A stretch of DNA of 46,668 nt from NCBI GenBank assembly GCA_017440375.1, contig JAFSHK010000039.1:1-46668 (forward strand), in the 5' to 3' direction. Below are positions 34,841-43,378 of the stretch, piece after piece. The notes beneath the pieces were generated by a model. It saw only the letters and a program-made list of their open reading frames with translations. It was not told the origin of the DNA and searched no databases. The stretch's first letter is position 1. Each line of letters opens with the position of its first letter. The position numbers and the translations under genes were made by a program. Source of the DNA: Lachnospiraceae bacterium (GTDB lineage: Bacteria; Bacillota; Clostridia; Lachnospirales; Lachnospiraceae).

Positions 34841-35428
34841 ATGAAAATTATATTAGCATCCGCTTCACCGCGGAGAAAAGAACTATTAAGGCAGATTGGT
34901 TTTTCTTTCAAAACAATGCCAAGTCTGAAAGAAGAAGAGATTACCAAGGAAGCGCCGGAGGATGTGGTGCAGGAGTTGTCTTATCAGAAAGCAGTAGATA
35001 TTTGCGGACAACTGGCAGAGTCTTCCAAAGATGATTATGTTGTAATCGGTGCAGATACAGTAGTTTCCTGCTGGGGCAAGATTATGGGTAAGCCGAAGGA
35101 CAAAGAAGAAGCTTGTCAGATGTTACGAGAATTACAAGGGAAAAGTCATCAGGTTTATACCGGTGTAACGTTAGCATGGAAATACAAGGATACGCCGTCT
35201 ATGTTCCATACCTTTTATGAATGTACGGATGTCACCGTTTATCCGATGACAGAGGATGAAATTACAGCGTATGTTGATTCAGGAGAACCGATGGACAAAG
35301 CTGGAGCTTATGCGATACAAGGACTTTTTGCATCCCATATTCAAGGAATTTGCGGCGATTATCATAATGTGGTAGGACTTCCGATTGGCAGGCTCTATCA
35401 GGAAATGAAACAGAGAAATTTATTGTAA
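34841..35428 (+). CDS. maf: Maf-like nucleotide pyrophosphatase
   Basis: Maf proteins hydrolyse non-canonical or surplus nucleoside triphosphates such as dTTP, UTP or their modified forms. The 195-residue protein has the start ILASASPRRKELL, the GADTVVSCWGKIMGKPKD segment, and DKAGAYAIQG near the end. All are standard for the family. Its position after ppk1 may be chance. Confident family call; exact substrate unknown. Confidence 0.94.
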   Translation: MKIILASASPRRKELLRQIGFSFKTMPSLKEEEITKEAPEDVVQELSYQKAVDICGQLAESSKDDYVVIGADTVVSCWGKIMGKPKDKEEACQMLRELQGKSHQVYTGVTLAWKYKDTPSMFHTFYECTDVTVYPMTEDEITAYVDSGEPMDKAGAYAIQGLFASHIQGICGDYHNVVGLPIGRLYQEMKQRNLL

Positions 35429-35454
35429 TTGGAAGAAAGAAAGGGAGATGTGTT

Positions 35455-35712
35455 ATGTTTGATGATGCAGTATTAAAATGTTTTCTTGAAAATCAGAAAC
35501 AGTTGTTTCCGGAGAATGTAGCAGAGACAGAAGAAGAGGCGGAAGACTTTTTGGAAGAATGTATGGCAGTCGTTGTGAATTCCGTCAAAGAAGTGTGGGA
35601 ATATTTTGATGAAGCCGGTGTTGATATGGAAGGTGCCGATGAAGAAGGGATTCTGGAGGCAGATGAAGTTTTCGATATTGGCGATGGACGTTATCTGATT
35701 GTTGAAGGCTAA
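35455..35712 (+). CDS. Small acidic protein of unknown function
   Basis: The 85-residue protein has a strong ribosome site (AAAGGGAG) and starts at ATG 35455. About a third of its residues are Asp or Glu and it has few basic residues, with EEEAEDFLEECMAVVV, EVWEYFDEAGVDM and ending DIGDGRYLIVEG. A single Cys pair is not conserved as a motif. It resembles no family I can name. It is 26 bases after maf and likely cotranscribed; it might be an acidic binding or scaffold protein, but nothing shows that. Confidence 0.75.
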   Translation: MFDDAVLKCFLENQKQLFPENVAETEEEAEDFLEECMAVVVNSVKEVWEYFDEAGVDMEGADEEGILEADEVFDIGDGRYLIVEG

Positions 35713-35740
35713 AAAAGTCAGGCTAAAAAGCCTGACTTGC
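35712..35740 (-). terminator. Terminator of the HAD gene
   Basis: AAGTCAGGCT, loop AAAA, AGCCTGACTT, a perfect 10-bp stem. On the minus strand it is followed by six T. The plus-strand side lacks a T-run. Confidence 0.85.
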
Positions 35741-35747
35741 AAGAATC

Positions 35748-36563
35748 TCATTCAGAAATGTTTAGTATGGACTGTAAATAATCGGCAAGTCCGTCGTTGT
35801 CATTATCCTTTGGGGTGATGACATCGGCGGCTTTTTTTACGTTTGGAGCTGCGTTTGCCATAGCAATACCACAGCCGGCAGCCTCCAACATGGAAATGTC
35901 GTTTTCAGCATCTCCGGCAGCAAAAGAATCGGTTATAGAAACACCAAGATAATCGCAGACGAAGCGTACTGCATTCCCTTTTCCGGCCTCTTTGACAAAT
36001 AATTCCAGATACATGTCGTTGGAAAAGATATACTGGATTTTATCGTTTGCCCAAGTGGCAATGCTATCACAGAAAGCGGTCAGCTTGCTATGGTCGGTTA
36101 AATGAATTGCAAGCATTTTGAAAGGCTCTTTGGTCAGAGCAGATGTATAATCCTTTGCAAGCAGCAGAGGCAGGTGAATTCTTTTGCGATAGAATTTGAT
36201 TTCTTCGTCCTCCACAGCGGTAATGATAGCATCATCATTATATGTCTGAATATGAAGATTCTGAGCGTTTGCCTGTGCTTGTAAATAAGAAACATAGGAA
36301 AGAGGCATACGCAGTTCGCGAATTGGTTTCTCATGGTCGCAGTCATAAACAAGAGTTCCGTTGCTTGCGATGATGAAAATACCCGGATAATTGAGATTCG
36401 CCTGTTCTTTGACCTCTAAGATACTATCAAGCGGTCTGCCGGAAGAGAGTACGAGTTTGTTCCCGGCAGAAATAAAATCTTTGATAAAATTTTGGGTTTT
36501 TTCGGAAACTTGACTTTCGTTATTTAGTAATGTTCCGTCCAAATCTGTAAATAATATTTTCAT
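35748..36563 (-). CDS. Cof-type HAD phosphatase
   Basis: This is a haloacid-dehalogenase-superfamily phosphatase of the Cof subfamily acting on sugar phosphates or nucleotides. I use the ATG at 36563 (MKILFTDLDGTLLNNES), seven bases after GAGGAT; a longer opening from 36620 adds 19 residues with no family resemblance. Product 271 residues. Motif I DLDGTLL, motif II LSSGRP, and motif IV GDAENDISMLEAAG are all present. The cap domain is the C2 type. Substrate unknown. It is cotranscribed with the upstream PHP gene. Confidence 0.92.
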   Translation of the reverse strand: MKILFTDLDGTLLNNESQVSEKTQNFIKDFISAGNKLVLSSGRPLDSILEVKEQANLNYPGIFIIASNGTLVYDCDHEKPIRELRMPLSYVSYLQAQANAQNLHIQTYNDDAIITAVEDEEIKFYRKRIHLPLLLAKDYTSALTKEPFKMLAIHLTDHSKLTAFCDSIATWANDKIQYIFSNDMYLELFVKEAGKGNAVRFVCDYLGVSITDSFAAGDAENDISMLEAAGCGIAMANAAPNVKKAADVITPKDNDNDGLADYLQSILNISE

Positions 36564-36627
36564 GGTATTTATCCTCAGTTCAATTTTCTTATCTAATTTA
36601 ACTGCTTGTCTGTTGCACATTGAGATT

Positions 36628-37476
36628 TTAGAAACGGTTTGCAGCGGTGCGGATATCTGTTAAGAATGCTTCCGGCACAAATAATTTTCCATAACCGCAA
36701 GCAAGATCCAGTCCCGGTTTGTTGTCACCGTGAAAATCAGAGCCACCGCTGTATAATAAATCATATTTTTTTGCCAGACGGAGCATATCCCGTTCATCTT
36801 GAGTGTTATAAGTCGAGTATATAACTTCAATTCCCATAAGTCCCGCTTCTTTTAGGGTAGAAACTAAGTTGTCCAATCGCTCTTTTCCCATATGATAAAG
36901 AGGAGGATGGGCAAGAATCGGTACACCACCGGCATTTAGGATGAGCTCAATTGCCTGTGTCGGAGTTACTTTTTCGCGGGGAACAAAATATTTGCAGTGG
37001 TCACCGACATATTGGGAAAAGGCATCGGCGCGACTTTTCACATAACCGTGATTTTGCAGATAAGCGGCATAGTGTGCGCGGGTAATTACCGCATCCGGAT
37101 TCTCTGCACATAATTTTTCGAAAGTAATGTCAATGCCTGCCTCTTGCAAATTCTGACACATTTTCATATTGCGGTTAACGCGGGAATCTACGAAGGATTG
37201 TAATTTTGCTTGAAAGGCAGGAGCATCATAAGAGATATATAAGCCCACGATGTGCACATCTTTTCCTTCATATTCTGTGGAAAATTCAACGCCGGGAACA
37301 ACCTCAAGCGGTTTATCTTTGGCATAGGAAATTGCTTCATCGAGACCTTCGGTTGTGTCATGGTCGGTCAGGGCAAAAGCGGAAAGCCCCTTTTCCAGAG
37401 CGTAATCCACTAACTCGAAAGGGGCATAAGTTCCATCTGATTTATTTGAATGTACGTGTAAATCTACTTGTTTCAT
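36628..37476 (-). CDS. PHP-domain phosphoesterase
   Basis: The 282-residue protein is a stand-alone PHP-fold metal phosphoesterase, similar to the TrpH/YciV (RnaAM) group. Metal ligands appear in VDLHVHSNKSDGT, LTDHDTTEG, PGVEFS, LAHPPLYHMG and GGSDFHGDNK. Relatives release nucleotides from the 5' end of RNA or cut 3',5'-bisphosphate. Its start overlaps the ABC-F gene stop by one base, and it probably shares its transcript. The precise substrate is not determined here. Confidence 0.88.
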   Translation of the reverse strand: MKQVDLHVHSNKSDGTYAPFELVDYALEKGLSAFALTDHDTTEGLDEAISYAKDKPLEVVPGVEFSTEYEGKDVHIVGLYISYDAPAFQAKLQSFVDSRVNRNMKMCQNLQEAGIDITFEKLCAENPDAVITRAHYAAYLQNHGYVKSRADAFSQYVGDHCKYFVPREKVTPTQAIELILNAGGVPILAHPPLYHMGKERLDNLVSTLKEAGLMGIEVIYSTYNTQDERDMLRLAKKYDLLYSGGSDFHGDNKPGLDLACGYGKLFVPEAFLTDIRTAANRF

Positions 37477-39113
37477 TAATCCTCATCATCTGTTGCTGTG
37501 TTTGTGTAAACAGTACGTTTTCTTGCCATAACATCACTTTCCAGATATTCGTCATAAGTAGTAATCTTGTCGATTAAGCTACCGTCCGGCAGAATTTCCA
37601 TGATACGGTTTGCAGTTGTCTGAACAACCTGATGGTCATGACAGGAGAATAATTCTACACCTTTGAATTTCTTCATACCCTCGTTGAGAGCGGTAATGGA
37701 TTCCATATCAAGGTGGTTGGTTGGCTCATCAAAAATCAAGCAGTTTGCTCCACTGATCATCATTTTGGAGAGCAGACAACGAACCTTTTCACCACCGGAT
37801 AAGATTTTAACCTTCTTCACACCATCTTCTCCGGCAAAAAGCATACGTCCTAAGAAGCCGCGAACATAAGTTACGTCCTTAACAGGAGAGAAGCCCATCA
37901 GCCATTCCGTAATGGTGTAATCATTGTCAAATTCAGCCGTGTTATCCTTCGGGAAGTAAGCCTGTGAAGTAGTAACGCCCCACTTGTAAGTTCCTTCGTC
38001 CGGTTCCATTTCTCCGGTGAGGATTTTGAATAAAGTTGTTTTGGCAAGCTCGTTGCCGCCGACAAAAGCGATTTTGTCATCATGTCCTACAATGAAGGAG
38101 ATGTTATCCAATACTTTTTCTCCATTGATGGTTTTGGATAAATTTTCTACGGTCAATACTTCGTTGCCGATTTCACGTTCCGGACGGAAGTCAATATAAG
38201 GATATTTTCTGCTGGATGGTTTGATATCATCCAACTCAATTTTTTCCAAAGCACGTTTACGGGAGGTAGCCTGTTTGGATTTGGAAGCATTTGCGGAGAA
38301 ACGGGAGATAAATTCCTGTAACTCTTTGATTTGTTCTTCCTTCTTCTTGTTGGCTTCCTTGCGCTGTTTGATAATCAACTGGCTGGATTCGTACCAGAAA
38401 TCATAGTTTCCGGCAAACAACTGAATTTTACCATAGTCAATATCGGCGATATGAGTACATACTTTATTTAAGAAGTAACGGTCATGGGAAACAACAATAA
38501 CCGTATTTTCAAAATCAATTAAGAAGTCCTCCAACCATGCAATTGCATCCAAATCCAAGTGGTTAGTAGGCTCATCCAGAAGAAGAATATCCGGATTACC
38601 GAACAATGCTTTTGCAAGGAGAACTTTTACCTTCTCATTACCGTTTAAGTCTGACATCATTGAATAGTGGATATCTGTTTCAATACCAAGACCATTGAGC
38701 AACATAGCAGCATTGGATTCGGCATCCCAACCATCCATTTCTGCAAATTCAGCTTCTAACTCGCTGGCACGAATACCATCTTCATCTGTGAAATCTTCTT
38801 TTGCATAGATTGCATCTTTTTCTTTCATAATCTGATATAAACGTTCGTTACCCATGATAACGACATCCATAACCGGATAGGAATCATATTTGAAGTGATC
38901 CTGTTCCAGAACGGAGAGACGCTGGCCGGGTGTAATAATGATTTCACCATTGGTTGTGTCTAAAACACCGGAAAGGATTTTTAAGAAAGTTGACTTTCCG
39001 GCACCATTTGCACCGATAAGACCATAGCAGTTTCCTTCGGTAAATTTAATATTTACATCTTCAAACAGGGCTTTTTTACCCACTCTGTAAGTTACGTTAC
39101 TTGCACTAATCAT
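37476..39113 (-). CDS. ABC-F family ATPase
   Basis: ABC-F proteins act on the ribosome rather than in membranes, and some protect against antibiotics. The 545-residue protein has two ATPase cassettes and no membrane segment. The first has Walker A GANGAGKST and the signature area SDLNGNEKVKVLLAKALF, which lacks the usual SGGE; its Walker B is ILLLDEPTNHLD. The second has a degenerate Walker A NELAKTTLF and an intact LSGGEKVRC. The basic linker between cassettes (about 240-320) is rich in Lys and Arg. The layout is closest to YkpA/YbiT-type proteins. Role in resistance cannot be inferred. Confidence 0.92.
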   Translation of the reverse strand: MISASNVTYRVGKKALFEDVNIKFTEGNCYGLIGANGAGKSTFLKILSGVLDTTNGEIIITPGQRLSVLEQDHFKYDSYPVMDVVIMGNERLYQIMKEKDAIYAKEDFTDEDGIRASELEAEFAEMDGWDAESNAAMLLNGLGIETDIHYSMMSDLNGNEKVKVLLAKALFGNPDILLLDEPTNHLDLDAIAWLEDFLIDFENTVIVVSHDRYFLNKVCTHIADIDYGKIQLFAGNYDFWYESSQLIIKQRKEANKKKEEQIKELQEFISRFSANASKSKQATSRKRALEKIELDDIKPSSRKYPYIDFRPEREIGNEVLTVENLSKTINGEKVLDNISFIVGHDDKIAFVGGNELAKTTLFKILTGEMEPDEGTYKWGVTTSQAYFPKDNTAEFDNDYTITEWLMGFSPVKDVTYVRGFLGRMLFAGEDGVKKVKILSGGEKVRCLLSKMMISGANCLIFDEPTNHLDMESITALNEGMKKFKGVELFSCHDHQVVQTTANRIMEILPDGSLIDKITTYDEYLESDVMARKRTVYTNTATDDED

Positions 39114-39135
39114 TCTAATTCATACCTCACAATAA

Positions 39136-39145
39136 ATTTTTCAAT
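39136..39145. repeat. Left direct repeat (target-site duplication) of the MITE-like element
   Basis: ATTTTTCAAT directly outside the left inverted repeat. The identical ten bases lie directly outside the right one at 39359-39368. Confidence 0.75.
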
Positions 39146-39358
39146 CTAGGTAATTGCGAAACTATCAATTACTATGATTATATTGTGCATGATTAACAAT
39201 TACCATAAGCAGGTGCTGTGTGTCCATCGGTACTTAGATGCTGTATTTTAGCATCTTAGGTACCGCTATGGACAAAACCGCAGCGAAAGCGTACCTGCGG
39301 TGGTTTGTTAATTATGCACAATTTACATAAAGTAAATATGAGTTTCGCAATCACCTAG
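39146..39358. mobile_element. MITE-like palindromic element, 213 bases, with 10-base target-site duplication
   Basis: It starts CTAGGTAATTGCGAAACT (39146-39163) and ends AGTTTCGCAATCACCTAG (39341-39358), an 18-base inverted repeat with one mismatch. A second, nested pair is ATTGTGCATGATTAACAA (39182-39199) with TTGTTAATTATGCACAAT (39305-39322), again one non-Watson-Crick position (G-U). The core has GTCCAT/ATGGAC and GGTAC..GATGCT/AGCATC..GTACC around a seven-base loop, plus a side hairpin ACCGCAG/CTGCGGT at about 39277-39301. No coding frame is present. It fills most of the gap between the ABC-F gene and the phosphodiesterase gene. A miniature inverted-repeat element moved by a transposase in trans is the simplest reading. 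Confidence 0.8.
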
Positions 39359-39368
39359 ATTTTTCAAT
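39359..39368. repeat. Right direct repeat (target-site duplication) of the MITE-like element
   Basis: ATTTTTCAAT, identical to 39136-39145. The match runs two bases further (CT) because the element itself begins CT. Confidence 0.75.
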
Positions 39369-39434
39369 CTTTTCACTCAGAAACTAATTATACATGATAT
39401 GCAAGAAAAATCAAGGAAAACGGGCAGATATGGC

Positions 39435-39462
39435 TTGCAGTTTCTGATTTTCGGACTATAAT
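39435..39462 (+). promoter_or_regulatory. Promoter of the phosphodiesterase gene
   Basis: TTGCAG (39435-39440), 16-base spacer, TATAAT (39457-39462), about 65 bases before the ATG. It lies 67 bases beyond the right repeat of the MITE-like element. Confidence 0.7.
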
Positions 39463-39527
39463 CATAAGAAGATGGGAAAAATTATTCTGTCAATACTTAG
39501 TATAACGAAAGAAAAGGAACTGGAAAA

Positions 39528-40403
39528 ATGATGGAACTTCCTACAAGTATTTTGATTGTTATAGGCGCAATTTTAGTATTGGGCTTACTATATTTGTTTA
39601 TGATAATGCCGAGAATATGGAAAAAACCTGAAAAGTCTCCTCACATGGGAGTGTTATATGCACATCGTGGCTTGCATGATAATGATTCCGATGCACCGGA
39701 AAATTCTATGGCAGCATTTCGAAAAGCGGTAGAAGCAGGATATGGGATTGAGTTGGATGTACAGCTTACCAAAGATAAAATACCGGTTATTTTTCATGAT
39801 TTTACATTAGACCGTATTTGCGGTGTGTCCGGTAGAGTCGATGCTTTTACTTATGCTGAATTGCAGCAGTTTACATTGCTTCAGTCTAAGGAACGAATTC
39901 CGAAGTTAGAGGATTTCCTTGCAATGGTAGCTGGAAAAGTTCCGTTAATTGTGGAGTTAAAAGTTGAATGGATGGATATCAGCCTATGTCCGGTGGTGCA
40001 GAGACTGCTTTCGGAATACAAAGGGGTATATTGTATAGAATCTTTTAATCCGCTGGCACTTTTGTGGTATCGAAGAAATTACAGACAGGTTATGAGAGGA
40101 CAGTTATCTACGAACTTCAGAAGAGATGGAGAATATAAGAATCTTTTTTATTTTCTGCTAACGCATTTGCTAACCAATTTTGTAACAAGTCCGGATTTCA
40201 TAGCTTACAATTGTCAGTTTAAAGGAGAGCCGGGGCGCATAATTTGTAGAAAATTATATCGAAGTCTGGCAGTTGCATGGACGGTGAAGAATCAGAAACA
40301 GTTAGAGAGTTTGGAGAAGGACTTTGATTTGTTCATCTTCGACAGTTTTATTCCGAAAGATACAAAATTTTCTGGTAAAAATAATGAAAAAGTAGGTGCG
40401 TGA
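39528..40403 (+). CDS. Membrane-anchored glycerophosphodiester phosphodiesterase
   Basis: GDPD enzymes split glycerophosphodiesters into glycerol-3-phosphate and an alcohol. One N-terminal hydrophobic segment (residues 5-25, TSILIVIGAILVLGLLYLFM) anchors the protein. The catalytic set follows: YAHRGLHDND, ENSMAAFRKA, IELDVQLTKDKIPVIFHDFTLDR and VELKVEW. The length, 291 residues, fits. Since the gene lies alone between the MITE-like element and ppdK, the partner pathway is not evident. Confidence 0.92.
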   Translation: MMELPTSILIVIGAILVLGLLYLFMIMPRIWKKPEKSPHMGVLYAHRGLHDNDSDAPENSMAAFRKAVEAGYGIELDVQLTKDKIPVIFHDFTLDRICGVSGRVDAFTYAELQQFTLLQSKERIPKLEDFLAMVAGKVPLIVELKVEWMDISLCPVVQRLLSEYKGVYCIESFNPLALLWYRRNYRQVMRGQLSTNFRRDGEYKNLFYFLLTHLLTNFVTSPDFIAYNCQFKGEPGRIICRKLYRSLAVAWTVKNQKQLESLEKDFDLFIFDSFIPKDTKFSGKNNEKVGA

Positions 40404-40464
40404 TGGCACAAGATATGGTATGATATATCTATTGAAATGAATAAGAAAAGAGGGAGAAGAAACT

Positions 40465-43086
40465 ATGGCAAAATGGGTGTACTTATTTGAAGAAGGTAAT
40501 GCAGATATGCGTAACCTTTTAGGTGGAAAAGGCGCAAACCTGGCAGAAATGACGAATTTGGGTCTACCGATTCCACAGGGCTTTACCGTTACAACAGAAG
40601 CATGTACCGATTATTACAATAACGGCAGACAGATTTCCGATGAAATCCAGAAACAAATTTTCGATGCATTAGCAAACTTGGAACAGAAGCAGGGCAAGAA
40701 GTTTGGCGATACAGAGAATCCGCTTTTAGTATCTGTTCGTTCCGGAGCAAGAGCATCCATGCCGGGTATGATGGATACCATCTTAAACCTTGGTCTGACA
40801 GATATTGCAGTGGAAGGTTTTGCAAAGAAAACCGGCAACCCAAGATTTGCATATGATTCTTATAGAAGATTTATTCAGATGTTCTCCGATGTTGTTATGG
40901 AGATTCCGAAATCTTATTTTGAAAGAATTTTGGACGAGATTAAAGAGTCTAAAGGTGTGAAATACGATACGGATTTGACAGCCGATGATTTGAAAGATAT
41001 CATTGCGCGTTTTAAAGCGATTTATAAAGAGAATAAGGGAGAAGACTTCCCGCAGGAGCCTAAGACACAGCTAATGGAAGCTGTGAAAGCAGTATTCCGT
41101 TCTTGGGATAATGAAAGAGCAATCGTTTACAGAAGAATGAATGATATTCCGGGTGACTGGGGAACTGCTGTTAACGTACAGGCAATGGTATTCGGAAATA
41201 TGGGTAATACTTCCGGAACCGGTGTTGCATTTACAAGAAATCCATCTACCGGTGAGAAAGGTATTTATGGTGAATACCTCATTAATGCGCAGGGTGAAGA
41301 TGTTGTAGCAGGTATCCGTACACCGCAGCCAATTACGAAATTGGAAGAAGATTTACCGGAATGTTATAAACAGTTCATGGAAATTGCGAATAAATTAGAG
41401 AACCATTACCGTGATATGCAGGATATGGAGTTTACAATCGAAGAAGGAAAATTGTTCTTCTTGCAGACTCGTAACGGTAAGAGAACTGCTCCGGCAGCAA
41501 TCCAGATTGCTTGTGACCTTGTGGATGAAGGCAAGATTACGCAGGAAGAAGCAGTACTTCGTATCGAAGCCAAATCCTTAGACCAGTTGTTACATCCTAC
41601 CTTTGATGTGGAGGCTTTAAAAGCAGGGCAGGTAATCGGTCAGGCACTTCCGGCATCTCCGGGTGCAGCAGCAGGAAAGGTTTACTTCACAGCAGAAGAA
41701 GCGAAAGAAGCACATGAAAAAGGTGAAAGAGTTATTCTTGTTCGTCTGGAAACATCACCGGAAGATATCGAAGGTATGCATGCAGCAGAAGGTATTCTGA
41801 CTGTTCGTGGTGGTATGACATCTCACGCAGCCGTAGTTGCTCGTGGTATGGGTACTGCATGTGTATCCGGTTGTGGTGAAATTGCAATTAACGAAGAAGA
41901 CAAAGTATTTGAACTTGGTGGAGAATTATTCCACGAAGGAGATTATGTCTCATTAGATGGTTCTACCGGTAAGATTTATAAAGGTGATATTAAGACAGTC
42001 GAAGCTTCTGTAAGCGGAAACTTCGGACGAATTATGGAATGGGCAGACAAGTACCGTAAATTACAGGTTCGTACCAATGCCGATACACCGGCAGATGCAG
42101 CAAATGCTGTGAAATATGGTGCAGAGGGAATTGGGCTTTGTCGTACAGAGCATATGTTCTTTGATCCGGAAAGAATTCCGAAGATTCGTCAGATGATTCT
42201 GGCAAGAACTGTTGAGCAGAGAGAGAAAGCACTGAATGCACTTATTCCGTTCCAGAAAGGTGATTTCAAAGCACTTTATGAGGTAATGGAAGGCAGACCG
42301 GTAACAATCCGTTTCTTAGATCCACCACTTCATGAGTTTGTACCGACAGATAAAAATGATATTGATGATTTGGCAGTAGAGATGATGATGACAGCAGAAG
42401 AAGTACAGGAAATTTGTGATTCTCTGCATGAATTCAACCCGATGATGGGACATCGAGGTTGCCGTCTGGCAGTTACTTATCCGGAAATTGCTAAGATGCA
42501 GACAAGAGCCGTTATGGAAGCAGCAATTGAAGTGAAGAATGAAAAAGGATACGATGTTGTACCGGAAATCATGATTCCACTTGTTGGCGAGAAGAAAGAA
42601 TTGAAATTCGTCAAAGACGTTGTTGTAGAAGTAGCAGAAGCTGTTAAGAAAGAGAAAAATTCAGATATCAAATATCACATCGGAACGATGATTGAAATTC
42701 CAAGAGCAGCGCTTCTTGCAAATGAAGTGGCTGAAGAAGCAGAGTTCTTCTCCTTTGGTACAAACGACTTAACACAGATGACATTTGGTTTCTCTCGTGA
42801 CGATGCCGGTAAATTCTTGGGTGATTACTACAAGAATAAGATATACGAATCAGATCCATTTGCAAGACTTGATCAGAGTGGTGTAGGACAGTTAGTACAG
42901 ATGGCAGCAGAGAAAGGTCGTATGACAAGACCGGATATCAAACTTGGTATTTGTGGTGAGCACGGCGGTGATCCTTCATCCGTAGAGTTCTGCCATAAAG
43001 TAGGACTTACCTATGTATCCTGTTCGCCATTCCGTGTACCGATTGCAAGACTGGCAGCGGCACAGGCTGCTATTAACCACAGGTGA
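40465..43086 (+). CDS. ppdK: Pyruvate, phosphate dikinase
   Basis: PpdK interconverts pyruvate, ATP and phosphate with phosphoenolpyruvate, AMP and pyrophosphate. In anaerobic Clostridia it often works in glycolysis or gluconeogenesis. The 873-residue protein has the N-terminal nucleotide-grasp domain (LGGKGANLAEMTNLGLPIPQ, then GTGVAFTRNPSTGE), the phosphohistidine segment GGMTSHAAVVARGMG near residues 450-464 and the C-terminal pyruvate barrel (GICGEHGGDPSSVEFC). Complete and canonical. A strong terminator follows. Confidence 0.98.
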   Translation: MAKWVYLFEEGNADMRNLLGGKGANLAEMTNLGLPIPQGFTVTTEACTDYYNNGRQISDEIQKQIFDALANLEQKQGKKFGDTENPLLVSVRSGARASMPGMMDTILNLGLTDIAVEGFAKKTGNPRFAYDSYRRFIQMFSDVVMEIPKSYFERILDEIKESKGVKYDTDLTADDLKDIIARFKAIYKENKGEDFPQEPKTQLMEAVKAVFRSWDNERAIVYRRMNDIPGDWGTAVNVQAMVFGNMGNTSGTGVAFTRNPSTGEKGIYGEYLINAQGEDVVAGIRTPQPITKLEEDLPECYKQFMEIANKLENHYRDMQDMEFTIEEGKLFFLQTRNGKRTAPAAIQIACDLVDEGKITQEEAVLRIEAKSLDQLLHPTFDVEALKAGQVIGQALPASPGAAAGKVYFTAEEAKEAHEKGERVILVRLETSPEDIEGMHAAEGILTVRGGMTSHAAVVARGMGTACVSGCGEIAINEEDKVFELGGELFHEGDYVSLDGSTGKIYKGDIKTVEASVSGNFGRIMEWADKYRKLQVRTNADTPADAANAVKYGAEGIGLCRTEHMFFDPERIPKIRQMILARTVEQREKALNALIPFQKGDFKALYEVMEGRPVTIRFLDPPLHEFVPTDKNDIDDLAVEMMMTAEEVQEICDSLHEFNPMMGHRGCRLAVTYPEIAKMQTRAVMEAAIEVKNEKGYDVVPEIMIPLVGEKKELKFVKDVVVEVAEAVKKEKNSDIKYHIGTMIEIPRAALLANEVAEEAEFFSFGTNDLTQMTFGFSRDDAGKFLGDYYKNKIYESDPFARLDQSGVGQLVQMAAEKGRMTRPDIKLGICGEHGGDPSSVEFCHKVGLTYVSCSPFRVPIARLAAAQAAINHR

Positions 43087-43181
43087 GCAATTGAAAAACC
43101 TTGATTTTATGCGGGATTGCGGGGCTTGTTGTGGCATAAGATAAATTGAAGAATTTTAAAAAATGAAGTGGATTTAGAACG

Positions 43182-43223
43182 AAAAGTCCGTATTGAGTTA
43201 TTGTGCTCAATACGGACTTTTTT
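43182..43223 (+). terminator. Terminator of ppdK
   Basis: AAAAGTCCGTATTGAG, eight-base loop, CTCAATACGGACTTTT: a perfect 16-bp stem ending in T residues. It marks the boundary between core genes and the accessory region after it. The next 155 bases hold no gene I can identify. Confidence 0.93.
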
Positions 43224-43378
43224 AAAAAATGGTAAAAAAAGTCTTGACAGCATTAAAAAAAGGGTGAGTTGTAGTTTTGGATGCTCAGATGTTGTGTTCA
43301 ATAGGTGTAGTTTATCTTAAGGTGTTACTGCAATTAAGTTTAAAGTGTTAAGATATGCACCTTATTAAGAAAAAGTGA

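Noticed and set aside
43227-43378. Promoter at TTGACA near 43244 for the DUF927 remnant.
   Set aside because: No acceptable -10 lies 16-18 bases downstream, and the gene it would serve has lost its start.
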